Of a stretch of 63,251 bases of DNA, positions 26,595 through 34,152 are shown piece after piece. The position numbers were made by a program, and so were the translations under genes. Positions within the stretch are counted from its first letter, which is position 1; the number at the start of each line of letters is the position of its first letter. The stretch is from Parasporobacterium paucivorans DSM 15970 (GTDB lineage Bacteria > Bacillota > Clostridia > Lachnospirales > Lachnospiraceae). Location of the stretch: contig NZ_FQYT01000018.1 in assembly GCF_900141895.1 (NCBI RefSeq), positions 1 through 63,251 on the forward strand, written 5' to 3'. The notes under the pieces are model-generated. The model was not told the DNA's origin and ran no database searches. It saw only the letters and a program-made list of their open reading frames with translations.

Positions 26595-28747
26595 TGGACA
26601 AAGAAAAACTGTTGAAGGGAAAAATTCCCTGCAAAGAAACTGGTATCGAGGTTAAAAAATCGATATGTTCGATCTGTAATCCCAATTCCCACTGCGGATT
26701 TGATCTGTATGTGAAGGATGGAGAAATAATTAAGGTAGAAGGAATGAAGGAACATCCTGTCAGCCGCGGCACCCTTTGCTCAAAGGGAGCTGCAACGCGG
26801 CAGTATGTCTATAGTCCGGACAGGCTTCAGACGCCGATGAAACGCGTCGGACCTAAAGGGACGGACGACTTTGTGCCGATATCCTGGGAGGAAGCATATT
26901 CGCTGATTGCTGAAAAGCTGAACGGATATAAAATAGATTTTGGACCTGAAGCTGTATCCTTTTTTGTTGGATATTCAAAATGGATGCGGCCCTATGTCCA
27001 GCGTCTTGCGCAGGCCTTCGGAAGCCCGAACTACTGCACCGAGTCAAGCACCTGCTTCAAGGCTACGTATATTGCCTGGAAGCTTCTGTGCGGAAGCTTT
27101 TGCACCCCGCATATGGCGTCTACGGACTGCCTTATGGTATGGAGCAATAATCCTTTGTATACAAACACGCCGATGGCCTCGACAATCTTCAAACTCAAGG
27201 ACAGCGGCACGAAAATCATAGTTATCGATCCAAGGCTTTCTCCGATTGCAGAAATCGCAGACATCCACCTAAGGATCAAACCGGGTACGGATGGAGCTCT
27301 CGCGCTTGGCATGGCAAATGTGATTATTTCCGAAGAATTACATGACAAAGAGTTTATAAAAGAGTGGACGGCTGGGTTCGAGGACTACGCGGAATATGTA
27401 AAAGAATATACACCGGAAGCGGTCGAACAGATTACAGGCATACCGGCAGAATTAATGGCGGAGGCAGCCAGGGCTTATGCCGGTTCAAAGACGGGAGCCA
27501 TTCTCCCGAGTTCTGCATCCGTCGTACATCATACCAACGGGGTTCAAAATTACCGGGCGGTATTCATGCTTTCCGGACTCACTGGAAAATTTGACAAAGC
27601 AGGCGGAAACATTATGAATACCTATTCGTATCTGGAATCCACATCCGGATTTCCGACGAATCAGGAGGCCTATATGCATTTTAAGGACCCGGCCGACATG
27701 GCGCCACGGGTGGGAGCGGATAAAGTACCTGTCTGGTGCGAGATGACGAATGAGGCCCAGGCGATGTTTCTTCCGGATCAGATTATTTCGGAGGATCCGT
27801 ATCCAATCAGGGCGGTGCTTGGATTTGGAATGAACCGGAAAATGTGGAATGATACAAAGCATATGAAAGAAGCCCTTAGAAAGCTGGACTTTTTCGTGAA
27901 TATCGATATCTTTAAGACGGAAACCTGCAACTATGCCGATATAATCCTTCCTGTGTGCACTTCTGTTGAAAGGGGAGAATTCAAGTCATATGGAAATGGA
28001 TACTGCATCCACACAAAACCTGCGATTGAGCCATTGTTTGAATCGAAGACAGATCTGGATATTGTTTTTGAACTGGCAAAAAGGCTTGATATTGATGATG
28101 AGCTTATGCCAAAAGGATATGAGGAGAATCTGAATTGGATATTGGAACCTTCCGGAATAACGATGAAATCGGCACTAGAACATGAGTCAGGATTCATGGC
28201 TCCATTCTTAAAAGCCCCTGAATTTGAGAAATATAAAAAGAGCAGATTTAAAACACCAAGCGGGAAAATGGAGTTTGCTTCAGGAATCCTAAAAAAATAT
28301 GACCAAATCGAGGGGATTGATGCTCTACCGAAGTTTCTTTATCCCGTCAGCAGTCCGCAGCGGGATCCGAAGATCGCAAGAGATTATCCTTTTATCATTA
28401 ATACGGGTGGACGGCTTCCAATGTATCTGCATTCAAGGACATTCCGGCTCCCCTGGACAGCAGCCATGCGTCCGGTGGCCGCAGCAGACATAAACCCGGA
28501 AGATGCAAAACGATTAGGAATTGAACAGCACGATGACATTCGGATTTTCACACCTCACGGGGAGATCTTTATCAAGGCAAACGTCACGGAGATAGCTCTT
28601 GAGGGTGTGGTCTTTGTGTATCACGGCTATCCGGACATACAGGTGAACGGTCTTTTGCCTTATACCTATCGTGACCCGATCTCCGGTTTTCCGGGATTCA
28701 ATTCATTCCTGGGAAATGTCGAAAAAGTGAAAAAGGGGGAAAAGTAG
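26591..28747 (+). CDS. molybdopterin-dependent oxidoreductase, catalytic subunit (DMSO reductase family)
   Basis: A 718-residue enzyme of the bis-MGD family. The N-terminal [4Fe-4S] motif is C26-x2-C29-x5-C35 plus Cys in GTLCSKGAA (about 60-68). TESSTCFKA (about 155-163) is a likely place for the molybdenum ligand, Cys or a neighbour. WSNNPLYTNTP, VIDPRLSPIAEIADIHLRIKPGTDGALALGM and the C-terminal NTGGRLPMYLHSRTFRLPW dinucleotide-binding domain follow in order. There is no twin-arginine signal, so the complex is probably cytoplasmic. With the ferredoxin subunit and FAD protein it should be a soluble NAD(P)H-linked reductase or dehydrogenase. The substrate is unknown. It ends in TAG and abuts the next ATG. 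Confidence 0.86.
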   Translation: MMDKEKLLKGKIPCKETGIEVKKSICSICNPNSHCGFDLYVKDGEIIKVEGMKEHPVSRGTLCSKGAATRQYVYSPDRLQTPMKRVGPKGTDDFVPISWEEAYSLIAEKLNGYKIDFGPEAVSFFVGYSKWMRPYVQRLAQAFGSPNYCTESSTCFKATYIAWKLLCGSFCTPHMASTDCLMVWSNNPLYTNTPMASTIFKLKDSGTKIIVIDPRLSPIAEIADIHLRIKPGTDGALALGMANVIISEELHDKEFIKEWTAGFEDYAEYVKEYTPEAVEQITGIPAELMAEAARAYAGSKTGAILPSSASVVHHTNGVQNYRAVFMLSGLTGKFDKAGGNIMNTYSYLESTSGFPTNQEAYMHFKDPADMAPRVGADKVPVWCEMTNEAQAMFLPDQIISEDPYPIRAVLGFGMNRKMWNDTKHMKEALRKLDFFVNIDIFKTETCNYADIILPVCTSVERGEFKSYGNGYCIHTKPAIEPLFESKTDLDIVFELAKRLDIDDELMPKGYEENLNWILEPSGITMKSALEHESGFMAPFLKAPEFEKYKKSRFKTPSGKMEFASGILKKYDQIEGIDALPKFLYPVSSPQRDPKIARDYPFIINTGGRLPMYLHSRTFRLPWTAAMRPVAAADINPEDAKRLGIEQHDDIRIFTPHGEIFIKANVTEIALEGVVFVYHGYPDIQVNGLLPYTYRDPISGFPGFNSFLGNVEKVKKGEK

Positions 28748-29242
28748 ATGGCAGAGAAATATTTTGATTTGGATCTGGACAGATGCGTGGGATGTTTTGC
28801 CTGTGTCGTGGCATGCATGGATCAAAATGACACGGACGTCATAATCGACAGACCTTTCCGCCAGATTACACCCATAGATTCCTGCTACACGGCGAAGGGC
28901 AAGAGAGAGTACCTGTCTATGGCCTGCATGCATTGTGAAGATGCCCCTTGCATAACGGGATGTCCGACGGGGGCATTGAGGAAAGACGGGAATGGGCTGA
29001 CGGTAGTCGAAGAAAGCCTGTGTATCGGTTGTCACAGCTGTGCGGTGGCCTGCCCATATGGGGCTCCCAAATTTGATCAGGAAGGGAGGCTCAGAAAGTG
29101 TGACGGGTGCGCCATAAGGGTAGAAAATGGTCTTGAACCGGCCTGTGTACGTGTCTGTCCTACCGGAGCGTTGAAGTTTGATACACAGGAAAATTTGGAA
29201 GAGCAGAAAAGAGCACAGTTAATACGAAAGATCACGAAGTGA
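28748..29242 (+). CDS. four-cluster [4Fe-4S] ferredoxin subunit (DmsB/HycB type)
   Basis: A 164-residue electron-transfer protein with four cysteine groups: CVGCFACVVAC, CMHCEDAPCITGCPTGAL, CIGCHSCAVACPYGAP, and CDGCAIRVENGLEPAC with its closing CVRVCPTGAL. This is the standard layout of the beta subunit of molybdopterin oxidoreductases, wiring the catalytic subunit to its redox partner. Its ATG follows the upstream TAG without a gap. Confidence 0.92.
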   Translation: MAEKYFDLDLDRCVGCFACVVACMDQNDTDVIIDRPFRQITPIDSCYTAKGKREYLSMACMHCEDAPCITGCPTGALRKDGNGLTVVEESLCIGCHSCAVACPYGAPKFDQEGRLRKCDGCAIRVENGLEPACVRVCPTGALKFDTQENLEEQKRAQLIRKITK

Positions 29243-29276
29243 TAAGGGACAAAAACTTGAAAGAGGGGTAAACGAT

Positions 29277-30659
29277 ATGTCTGTTAAAAAAACAGAATCG
29301 AGCAGTACTCGCAATGCAATTATTGTTATTATTACCATCGTTCTTTATTTTGTACTTAGTAATTTACCGACGCCACAGGGGCTGACTATTGAAGGACAGA
29401 AGTCCATTGCGCTCATGATCTGTGCATTGATCGTATGGATTACGGAAGTGATACCGATGGGGCCGGCCTCCCTGCTTTTTGCCGTGCTGATGGTTATTAT
29501 CAAAACGGCGACACCTCCACAGATGGCTGCAAATTTTATGCCTCTGACAACTTTCTTCTGTATTTCCTGCTTTATCATCGGCCAGGCTCTGCTGGATACC
29601 GGTCTGGGAAACAGAATTGTCGTGCTGTTGCTAAAGGCATCCAAGAACAGGCCGAAACGGATGCTGCTGCTGAGTATGTGTGTTACGTCTCTTATCTCCC
29701 TGGTTATCGCGAATCTGGCCCTTTCTGCCATGATGGTTCCGCTGATGCTCAAGATTTTTCAGGAAAATAATATGAAACCCAAGGAAAGCAATTTTGCCAA
29801 GTCAATGCTGATCGGTATCCCTATTGCCATATCGATTGGAGGAGCTGGAACACCGGCTGGTGCATTGCCGAATTACCAGGCTTTGGCTCTTGCCTCAGAA
29901 ATCAGCGGAACGCCGATCACGTTTTTAGACTGGGTAAAATGGGGCATACCCTTTGCGGTCATCATGACCCCGATTGCCTATTTTGCCATCGTGGCAATTT
30001 TTAAACCAGAAGTCAAAGAACTTGTAAGCATTAATATGGACGCACAGGTAAAGGAACTGGGAAAACTGAAATATAAAGAGATTTCGTTTATGGTAATATT
30101 TGCGCTGTTAATCCTTTCCTGGTTCGTAACAGATATTCCGATGCCTGTTTCGGCCATAATTGCATGCGGAATTTTCTTCCTGCCTAAGATTGAGATACTG
30201 AATGCAGAAGGCTTCAAGAAAGCAATCAACTGGAACATCATCATGCTGATCTGTGGATCCACAGCGTTGGCTCTTACAATCTTTCAGACCGGTGCGGCAA
30301 AATGGCTGGCTGAATCCGTGCTGTCTCCATTTAAGGAGATGAATCCTCTGATTTTGATTGCCGTAGCTGTACTTCTGACGATTTATATGCATCTGCTGGT
30401 TCCGGTAAATCCGTCCCTTGTAGCGATTCTGATTCCGGTCATTGCAATATTTGCGCCGACTGCAGGTATCCCGGTTGCGGCACTCGTGCTCCCGGTAGCT
30501 TATGCAATAAATGCAGCCTTCCTGCTGCCGCTTGATCCGGTTTTTGCAGTAACATATGCCAGTGGATATTATACGATGAAAGATCTCCCAAAAGCAGGAG
30601 TGCCATTGTCGATCGTTTGGACGATCGTTATGGTTATTATTATGGCGATTGTGCTCTGA
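29277..30659 (+). CDS. DASS (SLC13-type) sodium:anion symporter
   Basis: A 460-residue membrane protein with 11-13 hydrophobic segments. DASS features are visible: an early ALMICALIVWITEVIPMG segment, a helix-hairpin SIGGAGTPAGALPNYQALAL near 180-200, and PVNPSLVAILIPVIA with SGYYTMKDLPKAG near the end. The family imports di- and tricarboxylates, tartrate, sulfate or sulfonates with sodium. As the last gene of the redox cluster it probably brings in the substrate of the molybdenum enzyme. A strong terminator follows. Confidence 0.86.
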   Translation: MSVKKTESSSTRNAIIVIITIVLYFVLSNLPTPQGLTIEGQKSIALMICALIVWITEVIPMGPASLLFAVLMVIIKTATPPQMAANFMPLTTFFCISCFIIGQALLDTGLGNRIVVLLLKASKNRPKRMLLLSMCVTSLISLVIANLALSAMMVPLMLKIFQENNMKPKESNFAKSMLIGIPIAISIGGAGTPAGALPNYQALALASEISGTPITFLDWVKWGIPFAVIMTPIAYFAIVAIFKPEVKELVSINMDAQVKELGKLKYKEISFMVIFALLILSWFVTDIPMPVSAIIACGIFFLPKIEILNAEGFKKAINWNIIMLICGSTALALTIFQTGAAKWLAESVLSPFKEMNPLILIAVAVLLTIYMHLLVPVNPSLVAILIPVIAIFAPTAGIPVAALVLPVAYAINAAFLLPLDPVFAVTYASGYYTMKDLPKAGVPLSIVWTIVMVIIMAIVL

Positions 30660-30690
30660 TCAGGTAGAAAATCACAAAGAGCGGGAGTAC

Positions 30691-30719
30691 AAAAAAAGCA
30701 GGCAGAGCCTGCTTTTTTT
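30691..30719 (+). terminator. terminator after the DASS gene
   Basis: AAAAAAAGCAGGC (30691-30703), three-base loop, GCCTGCTTTTTTT (30707-30719). It works in both directions, so it may also end the leftward transcript. Confidence 0.9.
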
Positions 30720-30734
30720 GGTATTATGTCAACG

Positions 30735-30747
30735 GGGGTCAGACCCC
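30735..30747. repeat. palindrome GGGGTCAGACCCC at the 3' end of the G3E GTPase gene
   Basis: An exact copy; on the minus strand it reads GGG GTC TGA and so provides the last two codons and the stop of the GTPase gene. Confidence 0.8.
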
Positions 30748-31650
30748 CAAAGAGGGGTTAGTCTTTAGGCCGTTTGCCAGGGCTCCGGTCAGGCCGATGC
30801 CCACGGCGGAGATCAGCACGATTTCAGAAGCTGGAATCTCACTGGACCAGGGAAGGATCATTATATGGGTACGCACGCCGCTTACGGAATAGGAGTGGCT
30901 TCCGACCGTTACAAAACCCTTGATGCGATATGTAAAAGGAGAGATATAGTGAAGGAAATCCTTGAATTCCTCCATCGTTATGGACGGAAGGACCTTGACC
31001 ACGAAAGTCTGGGGTCTGCTTTCAACCGTATTACTGCTTTCCCCACCCTGCACCCCGGAGGGGTTTATCTGCTGGATCAGCTCCCGGACATCTACGTTGC
31101 AGAAGCTTGTAAAATAAACCGTTGCATCCGGATTGACAGAACGGATTTCGGCCTGGATTTCCTCCCTGACAGCCGGAGAAATCAAATCTTCTTTATTTAC
31201 AACAACCGCCCCGGCATAAACCAGCTGATTTCGGACAGCCGGAAGAAGATTGTACAGTTCCATAAAGGCTTCCCCGTCCAGCACGCAGACGGATCCGGCA
31301 TAATGATAAGGATGTGGGGTCTGACCCCCAATGGTGCAAAGGATCTGGTCCATATTGCTGGGATCAGCCAGCCCGGATGCCTCAATAAACAGATATTCAA
31401 TGTCATAAGAAGACATCTCGATCAGGGATTTTATAAAATTCTCCTTGATGCAGGCACAAAATATGGATCCGTTGGATAATTCGGAGATGGTAACCCCGTC
31501 CTTCTTCAGCAGACGTGCGTCAATATTGATTTCACCAAATTCATTTACAATGACGCCCATTTTGGTGCCGTCGAAATAATCATACAGGTGGTTCAGGAGC
31601 GTGGTCTTGCCCGCCCCCAAAAACCCTGTAAGGAGAATCATTTGGATCAT
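30739..31650 (-). CDS. G3E-family GTPase (CobW/COG0523-like)
   Basis: A 303-residue P-loop GTPase. GFLGAGKTTLL (about 9-19) is Walker A, EFGEINID follows, LFIEASGLADPSNM is the Walker B/switch region and NKEDL the guanine motif. The usual CxCC metal motif is altered to FCACIKENF near residue 65, with only two cysteines left. The C-terminal part (VKVLPSITMEEFKDFLHYI) is shorter than in CobW. G3E proteins insert or guard metals and cofactors. Cotranscription with a methyltransferase suggests a role in corrinoid or zinc supply. The start overlaps the upstream gene (ATGA), and the stop comes from a palindrome. A second palindrome lies in the coding region at 31316-31328. Confidence 0.85.
   Translation of the reverse strand: MIQMILLTGFLGAGKTTLLNHLYDYFDGTKMGVIVNEFGEINIDARLLKKDGVTISELSNGSIFCACIKENFIKSLIEMSSYDIEYLFIEASGLADPSNMDQILCTIGGQTPHPYHYAGSVCVLDGEAFMELYNLLPAVRNQLVYAGAVVVNKEDLISPAVREEIQAEIRSVNPDATVYFTSFCNVDVRELIQQINPSGVQGGESSNTVESRPQTFVVKVLPSITMEEFKDFLHYISPFTYRIKGFVTVGSHSYSVSGVRTHIMILPWSSEIPASEIVLISAVGIGLTGALANGLKTNPSLGV
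31316..31328. repeat. palindrome GGGGTCTGACCCC inside the G3E GTPase gene
   Basis: The same 13-base element, here read in a different frame on the minus strand (Gly-Gln-Thr-Pro). Confidence 0.8.
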
Positions 31651-33035
31651 AATTCACCATGCTTTCCTTTTTTTGCATTATAGCGTGTGGTCAGCTGCTG
31701 GATCAGCTCGTCTCTGTCCGGGATGATGGAAATATAGACGCTCTCTCCGTCGATGCACATGGTCGGAAGGTTGGTCAGTCCCATTTTAGCGGTTCTGGCA
31801 ATATCTTCCTTGATGAAATATTTATATACCACGTAATCGGCGATATCCTTGATTTCATCGTAGATATCCGTAACACTTTTTACCATATAGGTGCAGGCCG
31901 CGCACTGCTCAGGATCCAGCGTGAACAATTCGATCAGGACCTTATCCGTGTTTGCATAATCAGGGATCTCAACTTCAATATCATCGAAACTGGTTGCGGA
32001 ATAGTTGACAACCATTGCCCGGGCTTCCTCCGGATTATGGACGGTCATCGCACAGGCGACCGTATTCTCCATAGGGGTATCGTAAGGCATATCGCAGCCG
32101 GGGCTGATGATCAGGTTCTTCTTGTTTTCGAGACTATCCATCAGGTCCAGGACACCCTTCATATTATCCTGCTGGGTACCGAACAGCATGGTGGTGGTCA
32201 GGGGAATGTTGCCGCTCAGGGCGATGTTGTATTTGTCTGTGGTGGCTTTTGCTGGAACCATATCCACGTTTTCATCCACAGCCATGGAATCCGGACCTGT
32301 TTCGCACATTACTTCGATCTGATAAGAAGCATTTCCGCAGACGAAGAAGGAAGACTTGACGCCTTTCATGCGTATGAAATCGAAAACAGCCTTAAACGAA
32401 TCATGGAACAGGTTGGAAAATACCTTTGGAGCAATCTGGCTGACCAGGGGATCTACCACTGCAATGACATCCATTCCTGCATCGATGTATAATTCAGCCA
32501 TTTTCTGGGCATACTCGGCACAGAAAGAAGCAAGCATCTTTACGTATTCAGGGTCTTTTCGCATGTCTTTAAAGACGTCACTGCCACGCAGGTGGGAGGC
32601 CAGGGTTAAAGGTCCTGTGATTAATCCATAAAGCGCGGTGTCGTCACCGACTTCTTCCTTCATGACCCGCATGGCTTCCAGTACAATAGGAATACGTCCG
32701 CTTTCCGGAGTTGGGAATTTGCATTTGCAGGGAATTCCTTTTTCCTTATCATACAGGTGGGTAATTACACTAGGCGGGTTGTAGTCGGCCCACAGTAAAT
32801 CACATCCCAGGATTTCCGCTTCCAGCTGCAGATCAAAGACGATAGGCATTCCGTCCGGTTCATACAGCTTGTGCACCTCGCGCAGGCTCTCGATTAATTT
32901 GGATGCATCTGTCAGGACTTCCTTTCCGGAATATCCTTTCAGCTTTCCTGCATGTACTCCCGCAAAGGGTACCCATGGGAGCTGTCCCCCGGTGTCTTCA
33001 TGATTCAATACCTTCATTAATAATTCTTTTCCCAT
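31647..33035 (-). CDS. UroD-type corrinoid methyltransferase fused to a thioredoxin-like domain
   Basis: A 462-residue protein. Residues 1-345 resemble the uroporphyrinogen-decarboxylase-fold methyltransferases (MtbA/MtaA class), which move methyl from a corrinoid protein to a thiol or other acceptor: WVPFAGVHAGKLKGYS, TGPLTLASHLRG, VDPLVSQIAPKVF and SPGCDMPYDTPMEN. In that class zinc is held by His-x-Cys and a distant Cys. Here the pattern is Phe231-Val-Cys233 and Cys314, so the histidine is missing. Residues 365-450 form a thioredoxin/glutaredoxin-like domain with Cys378-Ala-Ala-Cys381 and a cis-Pro-like NLPTM turn. ATG 33035 follows AGGAGG. It is divergent from mtmC and probably accepts methyl groups from it; the final acceptor (for example tetrahydrofolate) is inferred only. 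Confidence 0.82.
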   Translation of the reverse strand: MGKELLMKVLNHEDTGGQLPWVPFAGVHAGKLKGYSGKEVLTDASKLIESLREVHKLYEPDGMPIVFDLQLEAEILGCDLLWADYNPPSVITHLYDKEKGIPCKCKFPTPESGRIPIVLEAMRVMKEEVGDDTALYGLITGPLTLASHLRGSDVFKDMRKDPEYVKMLASFCAEYAQKMAELYIDAGMDVIAVVDPLVSQIAPKVFSNLFHDSFKAVFDFIRMKGVKSSFFVCGNASYQIEVMCETGPDSMAVDENVDMVPAKATTDKYNIALSGNIPLTTTMLFGTQQDNMKGVLDLMDSLENKKNLIISPGCDMPYDTPMENTVACAMTVHNPEEARAMVVNYSATSFDDIEVEIPDYANTDKVLIELFTLDPEQCAACTYMVKSVTDIYDEIKDIADYVVYKYFIKEDIARTAKMGLTNLPTMCIDGESVYISIIPDRDELIQQLTTRYNAKKGKHGEL

Positions 33036-33063
33036 TGTACATATCCTCCTTTGATAAAATAAT

Positions 33064-33095
33064 AGAGACGCCTCCTGAATAATGGAAGCGTCTCT
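33064..33095. other. hairpin in the leader of the leftward methyltransferase gene
   Basis: AGAGACGC (33064-33071) pairs with GCGTCTCT (33088-33095), with an inner TCC/GGA. It lies 29 bases before ATG 33035 on the minus strand, just upstream of the ribosome site. Confidence 0.55.
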
Positions 33096-33160
33096 GCTCG
33101 TGTATTGTATTTGATTTCTTAAGATGAGTGAATTATAAAAGCTGCGGAGGAAATTGGGAA

Positions 33161-33266
33161 GATACAATTCGTTAGATTTTTCAGGATACAATATCCGATC
33201 GGACAGGCAGAAATTGTATCTGTAAAAAAAACCAAAATTGTATCTTCTCAAACCAAAATTTGTATC
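33161..33266. promoter_or_regulatory. mirror-symmetric array of GATACAATT-like sites between divergent methylamine genes
   Basis: Five copies: GATACAATT (33161-33169), GATACAATA (33185-33193), then inverted AATTGTATC (33212-33220), AATTGTATC (33236-33244) and AATTTGTATC (33257-33266). The first four are exactly symmetric about 33202.5, with start-to-start steps of 24 bases on each side. The array lies between mtmC and the UroD-thioredoxin gene and just upstream of the rightward -35 box. It looks like an operator for a cooperative regulator. Confidence 0.75.
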
Positions 33267-33294
33267 ATATAATCGGGTGCATAGATTCCACCCA

Positions 33295-33322
33295 TTGACA
33301 AGTGGAGAATTTCGTATAGAAT
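33295..33322 (+). promoter_or_regulatory. mtmC promoter
   Basis: TTGACA (33295-33300), 16 bases, TAGAAT (33317-33322); expected start near 33329. Confidence 0.65.
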
Positions 33323-33337
33323 AGTGTAAAAGGACGA

Positions 33338-33370
33338 AGAGGTCGCATATAAGTGCGGCCTCTGTTTTTT
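33338..33370 (+). terminator. terminator-like hairpin in the mtmC leader (possible attenuator)
   Basis: AGAGGTCGCA (33338-33347) pairs with TGCGGCCTCT (33354-33363), then GTTTTTTT. It lies about 10 bases after the expected transcript start and 118 bases before mtmC, with no gene in between. Confidence 0.7.
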
Positions 33371-33487
33371 TATTTAAAGACTTGTGAATCTACGAGTCGA
33401 TACCTGCAGGTGGTACGAGATAGGAAGCAAGTCAGTGTGTGCTATGAATATAAGCTGTCAATACGAATGGTGATCAGGAGGAAAAAA

Positions 33488-34150
33488 ATGGGCAAAGAAG
33501 AAATTTATGCTAAATTGAAAGATTCTATTGTAGACATGGATCCGGATTTGGCACAAGAGGCTGCCAATGAAGCAATGGAAGCCGGACTCGATCCATTGGA
33601 ATGTATCAGTGTCGGACTATCCGATGGTATGGCGATAATGAGTGCAATGTTCGATGAAGGGGAGGCGTTTGTGCCCGACCTGATGATGGCTTCAGAAGCC
33701 TTTGAAACAGCCGTGGAAATTCTGACGGGGGCCTTAACTGCCGAAGAGAAAAGCAGGGCTTCCAGTGGAAAAGTCCTTATCCACACAGTGGAAGGGGATA
33801 TCCATGATATAGGAAAGAACATCGTTAAGACGATGTTTGCTGCCAACAACTTTGAGGTAATCGACCTGGGTCGTGACGTGCCTGTTACGACAGTAATCAA
33901 GGAGGCAGAAGCAAATGGGGTTGATATTATCTGTGGTTCCGCTCTTATGACAACGACAATGGCATCCCAGAGAGATATTGTCAATCTGCTTAAGGAAGAC
34001 GGAATCCGTGATAAATATATCGTCATGTTTGGCGGAGCTCCCGTATCTGCAAAATGGTGTGCTGAAATCGGAGCAGATGGATACTCCGATACGGCAGCGG
34101 AAGCAGTAACTGTGGCAAAGGAACTAATAAAAACGAAGAGAGGTGCCTGA
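33488..34150 (+). CDS. mtmC: monomethylamine corrinoid protein
   Basis: A 220-residue B12-binding protein of the MtmC/MtbC/MttC family. Residues 1-90 are the helical cap (DPLECISVGLSDGM, FVPDLMMASEAFE). Residues 95-215 are the Rossmann-like cobalamin domain, with base-off motif D104-x-H106-x2-G109 (His106 is the lower cobalt ligand), GSALMTTTM and FGGAPVS. It takes the methyl group from monomethylamine via MtmB as methyl-Co(III). ATG 33488 after CAGGAGG is the start; the longer open frame upstream covers the leader hairpin. mtmB follows 2 bases after its stop. Confidence 0.93.
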   Translation: MGKEEIYAKLKDSIVDMDPDLAQEAANEAMEAGLDPLECISVGLSDGMAIMSAMFDEGEAFVPDLMMASEAFETAVEILTGALTAEEKSRASSGKVLIHTVEGDIHDIGKNIVKTMFAANNFEVIDLGRDVPVTTVIKEAEANGVDIICGSALMTTTMASQRDIVNLLKEDGIRDKYIVMFGGAPVSAKWCAEIGADGYSDTAAEAVTVAKELIKTKRGA

Positions 34151-34152
34151 TT

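Noticed and set aside
31659-32492. 277-codon plus-strand frame opposite the UroD-thioredoxin gene
   Set aside because: It is a shadow of the conserved minus-strand gene, whose motifs and ribosome site are clear.
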